Source of the DNA: Chlamydomonas sphaeroides
Taxonomy: Eukaryota > Chlorophyta > Chlorophyceae > Chlamydomonadales > Chlamydomonadaceae
Assembly (NCBI GenBank): GCA_001662425.1
Contig: BDDC01000057.1
Span: 72,405-136,404 of the forward strand
Direction of reading: 5' to 3'
Length of the DNA stretch: 64,000 bases
The position numbers were made by a program, and so were the translations under genes. This document shows, piece by piece, positions 1 through 9,837 of the stretch (positions within the stretch are counted from its first letter, which is position 1; each line of letters begins with the position of its first letter). The notes below the pieces were generated by a model that did not search any database, was not told the DNA's origin, and saw only the letters and a list, made by a program, of their open reading frames with translations.

Positions 1-47
1 ATCACCGGCAGCCGGTCCATGTAGCTCACAGCAACGTAGGCGCGCCC

Positions 48-3000
48 TCAAGCGCCGCCACCACCGCCACCACCGCTCACCGTTGGCTTGTCACCACCTG
101 CGTCAACTGGGTTCGCACCCACGGCGGCGATGCTAGCGAGCCTTTCGTTCTCCTTCGCTCGAGTCCAGACAAACCTGTCCACTCGCCGAGCTGTGCCGCC
201 TCCGCTAGCGGGGGCCGTACGCGCTGCGTCGGCGCCGCTGGCCTGCACTCCGCCGCCGCCGCCGCCACTTGCAGACTGCGCCCCCCCGCCGCCGCTTGCA
301 GCCTGCGCTCCACCGCCGCCGCCGTCAGCCTGCGCGCCACCGGCACCATCTGCAGCCTTCACGCCGCCGCCGCCGGCGGTCTGCTCTCCTTCGCCACCGT
401 TCCCGGCCTGCCCGCCGGCGCCGCCACCGCTCGCAACCTGCATGCTGCCGTACGGCCGCCAGTGTGCCGCCGCCGCCGCCGCGAACATGGCTGGGTCCAT
501 GAAGCCGGGGTGCATGCGATGCATGGGGTGGCCCATGGGTCCGAGCATGGCCTGCATCTGCATGGGGTTGGGGCCCATGTGGCCTATCATGGGGTGGCCC
601 ATGGGCAGTCGCATCATGGGCTGGAAAAAGGGGTCGATGTAGAAAGGGTCCATCATCCCCAGCGAGCCCATGCCGCCGAAGTTGGCTCCAGCTAGCAGCG
701 CCGCCGCCGCCGCCGCCGCCGCCAGCTGCTCGTTCGCGTCGCCGCCGCCTAACGGCTGTTGCGCGCCGGGCTGCTGCTCCTGCGCGTTGGGCTGCTTGCC
801 CTTTGCGCCGCCGGCCGTCATGTCAGCGGCGCCGCCGGTCGCCTTGGCAGCTGCGGCGGCAGGCTTTGCTGCGGCGGTGCCAGTGGCGGCAGGAACCGGC
901 GGCTTGGCAGCTGCGGCGGCAGGCTTTGCTGCGGCGGTGCCAGTGGCGGCAGGAACCGGCGGCTTGACAGCGGCGGCGCTAGCGCCCGCCTCGCCGTCCT
1001 TGGACGTGCCGGCTGCCGCTGCCTGCGCCGCCGTGCTGCGGCTGCCCCGGGCCGCTGCGGCCTGCTTGTTGAGCTCCGGCTCCCAGCTGCGGCTGCGGCT
1101 GCGGCTGCGGCTGCGCCTGGTAGCGGGGCTCCTGCGCCTGCTCCGGCTCCGGCCACGGCTGCGGCTCCTGCTGCGGCTCCCGGCCCGACCCGACTGCGGC
1201 TCGCAGTCACGGCCCCTCTGGCCGTCGGCCCGCCCCTTGCCTGCGTCGCTGCCTCGGTTACCGGACGCTGCCCGGACGCGCTCCCGTGACCGCGATCGCG
1301 ACCGGCTCCGGCCCCTGGCCGCGCCGCGCCCGACCGCCGGCGGCGAGTGGCTCCTCTTGCTGACGGCGACAGGAGTCGGAGGCTCGGCGCTGGGGGCCCG
1401 GCGCGGCTGGATAGCGGCCCGGGCACCGACCTCGGCGGCGGCACGCTCGGCATTGCGCTGGGCAATGATCTCGTTCAGGGTCGCGAACACGGGCGGGGGC
1501 TGCGGCGGCGTCTGCCACTGAATCTTGGGCCGGCTGGCGCCCGAGTCCGGCGGCGGCGATGGCGAGCCGTCGCGAGGCTGGGCGGAGCGTGCTAGCGCGC
1601 CGCCTCGTGTCGCCTTGGCGGGCGGCGCGGCGGCGTCCGCAGAGCTGCCCTCGGCAGTGCGCTGAGCAATGATCTCGTCGAGGGTCACGAATACGGGCGG
1701 GGGCTGCGGCGGCGTTTGCCACTGAATCTTGGGCCGGCTGCCGCCCGAGCCCGGCGGCGGCGATGGTGAGCCATCGCGAGGCTGGGCGGAGCGTGCTGGC
1801 GCGCCCCCTCGTGCCGCCTTGGCGGGCGGCGCGGCGGCGTCCGCAGAATTCCCCCGCGTGCGTGGCTCCTCTGCGCCGCCGCCGCTTCCACTGCGCGCCG
1901 CGGCGCCAGATTGCGACAGCGGCCGCGACAGCGGCGGCAAGGCGCCCGGCACTGGCGGCGGCGGCGAAGGATCGCTCCAGCTTATGCGCTGCCGCTTGGC
2001 CGTCGGGCTGGGCTCTCCCGCAGCCGCCGGCCCGGCTTGGGCCGGCGGCGACGGCGCCGACGGCGGCTTGGCTCGAGCCGGCCGGGCACCCGGCGCCGGC
2101 TGCTGCTTCGGCGGCGGCGAGACTTTGGCCCTGGTCGCGGCCGCTGTCCCCGTCCCGGCTTGCTGCAGCTTGGCGCGGTTCCTCTCCGCCGACCTCTCCA
2201 TGTCCGCTAGCCGCCGCCTCAGGTCCTCAAGTTCGCCCGCTAGCAGCGCCTCGCCCTGCGAGCTGCCTCCCGGCCCGTGCCCCCGCGCCGCCGACGTCCC
2301 GGCCGGCGGCGAGGCCGCCGGCCGACCGCGGCCCTCCCCCGCGGACCGGGCCGCAACCGCGGCATTGCTTGGCGCGGGCTTGGCTGCGGCAGCGGTGGTG
2401 GAAGTGACAGGCCCCGCCGTCCTGTCCGCTGGCTCCGCCGCTGGCGGGCCGCCACCGGCAGCTTGGGAGCCCTGTGCGGTAGCGGCCTCTGCCGCCGCCG
2501 GGACTCCTGCGCTAGCAGCTGCCGCCGAGGCAGCGCCTGCAGCGCCGTCGGCCGCCGCCGCCGCGGCGCCGCTGCTTGGCGCCTGCCCTGAAGCAGCCTC
2601 CCGCGCCTCGCCTGCCGCGTCGCCACCAGCGGCCGCCACAGCCGCCACCACCGCCCCGCCATGCAGGGGTGCCGCCTCCGTCGGCACGGCGGCAACGCCG
2701 TGTCCGCTGCCGCTTGTGCCGCTGCCGCCGCCGGCTGCTGGCGCCGCTGGTGCTGGCACCCCCGCAAGAGCTGCGGACGCCGCCGCCGCCAAACCCTGCT
2801 GGCCCACTCCAGCCGTCCCCTGGCCAGCCTGTGGTGCCGGAGCGCTCGCCTGCGCCGGAGCCGTGGCATGCAGCTCTTGCTGCTGTGCCTGCTGTGATGG
2901 CGCGCTGCTGCCGGCCGCCTGCACCGGCGACGGCGCAGACGTGGCCGCAGCATCGTCCGGGCGAGACCGGAGGGGCATCAGGTGTGCGTCCATGCGGGGT

Positions 3001-6000
3001 CGCGATGGCGGCGGCGCCGCGCCGACAGGCTCCGACGGCAGGAGGTCCGGCGGCGGCGCTGACAGCCGCTGGGGCGGCGACAAGGGAGGCGGCGGCGGCC
3101 CAGTGCTGTCGCTGCCCATGTCCATGTCGTCTGACATCGCAGCCGACCCTGGCCCCGCAGCCGCTGCATTGTCCGCCGCCAACGCGGGCGCCAGTACGGG
3201 CTCCGGCTGCTGCGCTGCGCTGGCCGGCGGCTTACTGTTGTCCTCCTCGCCGGGCGCCGCCGCTGGGATGCCCGCCGCCGCCACCGGGAGGCCCGCCGCC
3301 GCTGTGCGCGTCAACGCCGGTGACGGCCGCCTTCGCTCGGCGCTGCGTGGCGCCTCGCCCGCGCTGCCGCTGTCGTCGTCACTGCCGCTCACACCGCCCG
3401 GAACCTCCCCAGACTCGAGATCGCTGCCTTCCTCGGGTGCCGCGGCGCCGCGAGCTGCGGCGCCGGCACCAGCAGCCGGCCGCTGCCCGGCCGCTCGTCC
3501 GCCGGCGTCACTGGCCGGCGCGCCCGTCCGAGCCTTCGCGGACGCGGCTTCTTCCGCGCGCTTCTGCTCCTTCTGCTTCTCTCGTTCTCGTTCCCGGTCC
3601 CGCTCCTTCTCCTTCTCCCGCTCCCGCTCCCGCTCGCGCTCCCGCTCCCGATACTCCCGCTCCCGCTCCCGTTCCTTTTCCCGCTGCCGCTCTCGCTCCC
3701 GCTCCCGCTCCCGCTCCCGCTCCCGCTCCCGCTGCCGCTCGCGCTCACGCTCGCGCGACCTGTCGCGGTCGCGATCGCGGTCCCGGTCACGAGCAGCGGC
3801 CCGCCCACGGTCGCGTGACCGCGACCGCAAACGATCACGGCCGGCGCGCTCGCGCTCGCTTCTGCCGCCATCCCGGCTGCGGCTGCGGCTGCGCCCCCGG
3901 TCCCGGCTGCGCTCTCTGCTCCTCCCTGCCGCCTTGTCCCTGTCCCCGTCCTTCTCCTTCTCCCGTTCCCGCTCCCTCTCGCGAACACCGCGGCTGCCGT
4001 CGGCGCTGGCTCGATGCGGCACGGCGGATCCGGCCCCGGCGGCGCTGCGGCCCCGGCTGCGGGACCGGCTGCGGCTGCGCCTACGGGCGGCCGCACTGGG
4101 GCCTGGGGCCGCGGCCGTGTCGCCCCTCGCCGCTACCACCGGCGGCGCAGCAAGGCCTCCCACAGCTGCCGCCGGTGGCGCAGTTGCATCCTCCTTTGCG
4201 GTTCCCGAGAGAGCGGCGGTCGCGGCGGCCAGTGCTAGAGCACGGAAGCCGGCGGGCGCCTTACCGGAGGGAGTTGACGACGAGGGGCCTGCCGCCGCCG
4301 CCGCCGCCGCCGCGGCAGCCGCAGCCGGAGCCGAGCCGCTAGCAGGTTCCAGCACGCCACCGGTCCCATTCTTTGCAATGGGAGCTGCCGCGGGTGCAGC
4401 GGCAGTCGCTGCATCCGGCTCCGGAGCGTCGGCGGCGGTGCCTTGTAGCGACGGCGGGCCCCAGCGGCGCCGCGCCTCCTGCTGCTGTTGCTGCTGCTGC
4501 TGAAGTGCGTCAACTGAGGAAGGTTCGGGCGCTGGGGGTGACGCGACCTGGGCCGAGGCTGGCGCCGGTGCCGGCGCGCTAGCAGCTGGAGCAGCGGCGG
4601 CGCCGCCGGGGCCTGACGGCGGCTGGTGGCCTGGCTGCTGCCGCTCGAGCTCGACCTGCCGCTGCCGCCACAGCTCCCGCCGGCGCTTCCGCGTCGCAGC
4701 GTCGCTGCTGGGCGACGACTCCGCCGCTGCCTCAGCGCTGCCGTCAGCAACGGCTGCGGCGCCGTCCTGCTCGTTCGTCGGCCCGCCGCCGTCACTAGTC
4801 GGCGCTTTGGCCGCCTCCCCAGGCGCCGGTCGCGCGGCGGCTGCCGGCGCTGCTGCAGCAGCGGCCGCCACCTCTCCATCGGGTCCGCTGTGCGCCGCCG
4901 GTGCCTTCTTCAGCCCTAGTAGCGCCGTTTCTGGCGGGGCCTGAAGCTCCGCCTCAGTTGGCGCCACCGCCAGCACTGACGCCGGCCTCCCGTCCATAGC
5001 CTCCGTTGCGGCCGCCGGGCCCAGCTCCATCTCCTCCCGGAGCTGCGCCAGTAAGGCCCCCACCTTGGGCCGTTGCTCTAGGCGCAGGGGCTCCGCCGCC
5101 GCCAGCAGCTGCGCCGTCGCCAAGCGAGCACGGAGCAGCACTGCCTCCAGAGGCGACATGTGCGGGTGCTGCTGTTCGGCCGGCGGCTGCGGCTTGGGGC
5201 CGCTCGGCGGCGGCAGGGGCATCTGCGCGTCGTCCTCCTGCACGTGCACCTCCTCGGTGGCGGCAGCTGCGGCAGCGGCCGCCGCCGCGTATCGCTGGGC
5301 CGCGGCGGCCGCCGCGGCAGCCGCGGCCGCCTCCGCCGCCTGGGCCGCCGCCGCCTGCTCTCGCACTCGCGCGAGGCGCGCCGCCACCTGCTCCCGAACC
5401 GCCGTCAGGGCCGAGCGCCGCCGCCGCAGCTGCTCGGCCTCCAGCTGAACGCTCGTTAGCCCAGAAGGCCCCGGCGCCGGCATCGACGCCGGTGGCGGCT
5501 CTGCCGCGACGGCAGTCGCGGGTTGCATAGCATGCAGTGACGCTGGCAGCGGCAGATGGTGCGGCGGCGGCGCCGCGCCTTCCGCACCTGGCGGCGGCGC
5601 CGACACAGGCAGCAGCGGCGGCAGCGGCGGCACGGCGTCGAGTGAGCCGTCGGGAAAGGATACGGCGCCGCCGCCGCTGCGTGGCACGTGCGCAACGCCG
5701 GGCCGCGGCCGCTCCACAGCCGCCAGCATCGCGGCCGCGAGGTTGCTACTGGCGCCGGCGCCGCTGCCGCTGGGGCTGGGGACGGCAGGGCCCATCAGCT
5801 GAGCGCCCAGGCGGGCCGCGAGCTCCAGCCGGGCCCTGCTCTCCAGCAGGTGCCGCATCTGGCTGCGCATGTCGTCCTGCGTGAGAGGAACGGCAAGGGT
5901 GGCAAGGGTGGCAAGGGCGACTGACGTTGAGGTTTGGGGGAGTTGCAGCGTGCGCGACGCGACCTGGCTGTACTGCTGGGCCAGCAGGCGCGCGTTGACG

Positions 6001-6303
6001 GAGGGGGAGACGGGCCGGCTGGAGGAAGCAGCGTGCCGCTGGGGAGGTCGTGGCGGGGTGCCTTGTGGGGGTCAAATCCATGGCGCGTACCTGGGCCATG
6101 GCCAGGAGGCGGCTCTGCAGGAAAGAAGCTGTACCCGGGGGGACCGGGGCTGAGGGGCCTTGATGCGGTGCTTGCGGCATGTGGCCGAGTGTTCCGGCTA
6201 CCGCCGAAGGGCCCGCAACCGTGAGGCCGCCAAATACAGCGAGTTGAGAGTCTGTGGGCATGTAGACTGGCGTGTGGGTGTACGCGCCAAGCGTGGCGGC
6301 CAT
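48..6303 (-). CDS. Giant RS/RE-rich low-complexity protein, putative splicing-associated factor
   Basis: Two exons: 6303-6091 (71 aa) and 6038-48, giving about 2067 aa. The 52-bp intron 6039-6090 has a CAG|GTACGC donor and a CCCCAG acceptor, phase 0 on both sides; reading upstream of the internal Met at 5870 stays open back to that acceptor. The protein is Ala/Pro/Gly-rich with long Arg-Ser, Arg-Glu and Arg-Asp runs (roughly 3560-3990 and 1080-1310 on the plus coordinates), a Met/Pro/His-rich stretch near 490-660 and a C-terminal motif containing RFVWTRAKENERLASI. RS/RE tracts are typical of pre-mRNA splicing and nuclear-speckle proteins, so that role is inferred from composition only; no folded domain (RRM, PWI, zinc finger) is visible. 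It carries two internal in-frame tandem duplications (60 bp and 204 bp). It is divergent from the gene at 6727. Start codon and function are tentative; the long frame and the clean splice make a real gene likely. Confidence 0.72.
843..962 (-). repeat. 60-bp exact tandem duplication in coding sequence
   Basis: Two adjacent identical 60-base copies (843-902 and 903-962) inside the RS/RE gene. Each encodes 20 residues of the type KPPVPAATGTAAAKPAAAAA. Being a multiple of three, the duplication keeps the frame. Perfect identity suggests recent replication slippage. Confidence 0.93.
1463..1850 (-). repeat. 204-bp (68-aa) diverged tandem duplication in coding sequence
   Basis: Copies begin at about 1463 and 1667, period 204 bp. 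Both encode a block with the core RPKIQWQTPPQPPPVF followed by TLxEIIAQR, with scattered substitutions between copies. This is the most conserved-looking segment of an otherwise low-complexity protein, so it may be a real short interaction motif. Confidence 0.85.
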
Positions 6304-6726
6304 CGCGCGCTTGCGAGGTCCGCGAAGGTTCAGGCCTCCCTCCCTCGCAGTAATACAGATGATCTACATCAAGGCTTTCGCGGGCGAGCAGCCTGCGAGC
6401 TTGACAGGTGCAGCAGTGTCGCAAATAATGTGCTTGGGACGCCCTAGGCACTTGGTGAAATTGAGAGCCCTATGCTCAAGCGCGTGAGTATGTGCAGACG
6501 GGCTGGAGCTGCCCAAAGGAGGTCGATTGGGCTGCATCGGTAATCGGGCCTTCCTCGCGTTCCCGCATGCCAGACGACCATGCTATCGACACTATTTTCT
6601 TTTCACTGACACGGACAAACAAACTGGCGCGTCGTCCGTGGTTTGCGTGCGATCGACTCTAGTAGGCTGTTTACACGCTTCACGTAGCAGGATGAGTAAC
6701 TGACAAGGCAGCATCAACATCGAAAT
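6304..6726. promoter_or_regulatory. Divergent intergenic spacer, possible shared promoter
   Basis: 423 bp between the start codons of two head-to-head genes. It must hold both 5' UTRs and core promoters. It is visibly less GC-rich than the flanking exons. No TATA box or repeat that I would defend was seen. Confidence 0.5.
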
Positions 6727-8344
6727 ATGACACCTTACCGTCTCGCTGCGGGACACCCGCACCACACGCCGGCCATCGCTGCCTGGCCCCGCAGCCCAGC
6801 CGGCCGACGCTGCCACCTTACCCGCGCGTCCGCCAGCGCCGGCGGTAGCTGGTGGGGGCCGCGACCGGAGAGTAGCAGCAGCTCCTCGCCGAGCAGCGCA
6901 GGCAGCAGCAGCGGTGGCAAGGAGGAGCTCCCCAGGGTCGACCCGTCCCTGGTGATTCCCCCGCCGACCTCAGGCAGCCAGGTGAGGCCGCCTGCGCCAG
7001 GGGCTGCTCAGCACCCCATGTTTTGCGTCAGCCTCGCCTGTGGTCATGATGAGCATACCCTTCCTGCCTGTCGGTCATCCCCGCTGCAGTACGGGCGCAA
7101 CTGGCTCCTAGACGCCGCTGCTGGCGCGACGATCGGCGGCGGCGGCGGTGACGCTGATGAAGGCGGCAGCGGCCGCGGCGGTGGTGGCGGAGGGAGAGGT
7201 GGCAATGGCGGCGGCCGGAAAGGTACGCCTCGGATCGTGCAACCGGACCGGCAGTCTCTCCAGCACTCCGTGCGTGACAAGGAGCTGACCCAGCCCCATG
7301 CCGCAGCAAGCCGCAGCCACCTCGGCCGGCCGCCGTGCCGAAACCCAGGCCCAACGAATCCTGTGTGTCTCCCCGCCGCCAGGTGGAGGCGCCGACAATT
7401 TCTTCAGCGGCGGCGGTTTCTTTGGTAACCGGTGAGCACTGGGCCAGGCAAGCCGCTTACCCAGAGCCCAGCCGGCAAGCCCATGCAGCCACCGCCGCAG
7501 CAGCACCACCAGCTCACCAAGTCCTAGCACAGTGGGGCCGCGGCCGGCTCAGCTGCCTTCCACGGCAAAGTTGCCACCCTACTCTGCTGCCGCCGCAAGC
7601 GGCTTCCTCCTCGCGTCGCCCTCCGCCGCTCCAACCGCCTTTGCCACCGCCGCGCCCTTGCCCCCACCGCCCAGGCGCTACGGCCTGCTGCCCCGGATCC
7701 TGCTTCTAGTACAGTTCCTGGCATGGACCGGCGTGCTGTTCATGCTGGTAGACACCGTATTCAACGCCAGTCGTGGGGCGGCCAACCGGTTGTGGATGCG
7801 GCGCAAGGCACGGCTAGCGGCGGAGGCCGCGGCGGCGGCGGCCGAGGAGGTGGTGGTGGTGGAGGAGGGCGTGGTGGAGGAGGGCGCGGGTGGCGAGGCG
7901 GCCGGCGCGGCCGTGGTGGAGGCGGCGCGGCTGGAAGAAGGTAGCGGGGCCGCTGATGGCGTGAGCCCAGCCCTGAACCCAGCGGCGCCGCCCGGCAGCA
8001 GTGCTGCAGCGGCGGCGGTGGCGGTGGCCGCGGCACCTGCGGCAGCACCTGTGAGCAGCAGCCTAGCGGCAGGTCCAGGGGAAGCATCCACCGCCGCGCC
8101 TGCGGCCGCCACCGCTGCTACGGCGACAGCCGATGAGCCGACGGGGCGGGACGGAGCCCTGCCACAGGACCCGGCGGCGGCAGCGGCGCCGCAGCAGCCG
8201 AGTGCGCCGGAGTCGGCGGCGCAGCAGCAGGCGGGGCGGGCCCCTTTCGCACGCTACGAGGGGTCGCGGCCGGTGGAGTACCCCACGCTGACGCTGTTCG
8301 TGACGCTGCTGGGGGCGGTGGCCTTCTTTACGACGCTGGGATAG
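6727..8344 (+). CDS. Putative plastid-targeted membrane protein, unknown function
   Basis: Four exons: 6727-6981, 7090-7222, 7383-7431 (49 nt) and 7675-8344; 368 aa. Donors are GTGAGG, GTACGC and GTGAGC; acceptors are CTGCAG, CGCCAG and CGCCCAG; phases 0, 1, 2 join consistently. The N-terminus is rich in Arg/Ser/Ala with almost no acidic residues (RRCHLTRASASAG), like an algal chloroplast transit peptide. Then come a Gly-rich segment (about residues 98-130), a DNFFSGGGFFGN motif carried by the micro-exon, a hydrophobic helix (LLPRILLLVQFLAWTGVLFM, about 150-170), a long Ala/Glu-rich then Ala/Pro-rich linker, and a C-terminal hydrophobic end (TLTLFVTLLGAVAFFTTLG). This predicts one or two membrane passes with a long disordered loop. 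I do not recognise the family. A longer last exon starting near 7533 is open, but its phase does not match exon 3. Confidence 0.62.
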
Positions 8345-9837
8345 CGGAGGCGGGGTTGGTCTGCGCATGCGGTCTGCTACAGGGCCTTGCTGCTAGCCAG
8401 TAGCGCTGGGGAGTGGCTGGGAAGGGCTGTGTCGCTTGCAGAGCTTGACGCTGACGTCCTGGGCCTAACACTGACGTCGGTAATTGACGGGAGGTGTTAG
8501 CGTGTGAATTCGTTGTCTGGACTATCTAACATTTTGTTGCCGGGCGAGATTGGCTTTTGTGCAGGAGGAGCATGAGAGCGCGAGTGTGCCGGGGTGCTTG
8601 CGTGCCCGAGCCGGGCCGTGTGTGAGGGACGCCGTGGCTGGCGGTCCGCATGAGCTGTGTCTAGTCATCAGGCTGTGTGCGACGAGAGAATCAGCGCGTG
8701 CGAGTGTGCCTGCGAGAGCATGTCTGTGTAGACACTGTGGCCCTGTGTTGCCGTCTGGCCCCACCCTGCGCCCGCTGCGAGCCGCCAGCCACACTACTGG
8801 CTGCGTCCGCCCTGGGCCTCCCGCGTCTGGCCTGCTGCCCTGCACCGGCCGCGTCCGCGCGTTACCAGTGTCGCGCCAGCGCCAGGGCGCCTGCAGCCGC
8901 CGGGGCCGCGGCCGATCGTTGCAGCAAGGAGAGGACGCGTCATGCAGTACGCCACGCGGCTCCGACCAGAGCGTGGGCCGAGCACCGCATGCACCTCTCA
9001 TGCTGCGCCGTCCGTGGGGCTGCATGCGTCGCTCGGCCCCTCCGCCGGCTGGGGCCCGGGCGGACGCCCTGCTGCCGCTACCCACCAGCGGCACAGCTGC
9101 GACAACGACAGCGTCCAGACGCACCCCATCCCAGGCTTAGACCCGGCGGTGTCGGTGCTTGCCGGCACGAGCAAGGCGGCACGCAGCCCACACGCTGCTG
9201 CATGGGGGCGCACGCCTGATGCAGCGGCCGTTTCCCTGGCCTGGCCAGCGCAGTCCCCACGCCGCCACCCTGCCGCTTCTAAGCCGGCTGCCAGGAGGCT
9301 TTTCTGGTGGCCACAGTCTTCCTGCGCAAGCGGCCAAGCGCCAGTCTCGCCCGGACACCACAACCCGCAGGCCCGCAGCAGCCCATCACGTGAGCGGCAG
9401 ACAGGGACGGCAGTCTGCTCGACGTGCCACCTGCGCCTCGACCGCCGCTTCAAGGTGCGGTTGGCGGCGCCCGCCGTCGCCCGTCCCTCGCATGTGGACG
9501 CAGGTGGGCGCTGCCGGCTGAGATGGAAGCGGGCGTCATCAGGGTGTTGAGAAAGGTCTAGGCAAGAGCAGTAAGGGGAGCGCGAACAACCGGTTGAGTG
9601 CCTGGTATCTAGCTTTTATTTCGAGGGTGGAACAGCTCGTACCGGCTCTGCGGGGCCTGGCGCACACACTTGGGTTGCGAGGGTTTGGCTTCGACGCGGC
9701 ACGCACCGACATCAGCTGTGATCAGCTTTGCCGAGTACACCCGACCTACATACCACACATGCTATCCACACATGCTCAAGACATAGTTCTCAGCTGCATC
9801 GTTGCGGCAGGGCTGTCCGCGATTCTTCAATTCTGCG
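8345..9837. other. Intergenic, no gene seen
   Basis: About 1.5 kb between the putative plastid membrane protein and the first repeat paralogue. Several open frames on both strands overlap each other and look like GC-driven chance frames; none has motif content or splice partners. It presumably holds the 3' UTR of one gene and the promoter of the next. Confidence 0.5.

Noticed and set aside
1729..4503. 924-codon plus-strand open frame
   Set aside because: It is the antisense of the RS/RE gene. The Arg/Ser-type codons of that gene read as open in this frame, and the product is simple-sequence without a start context or motifs.
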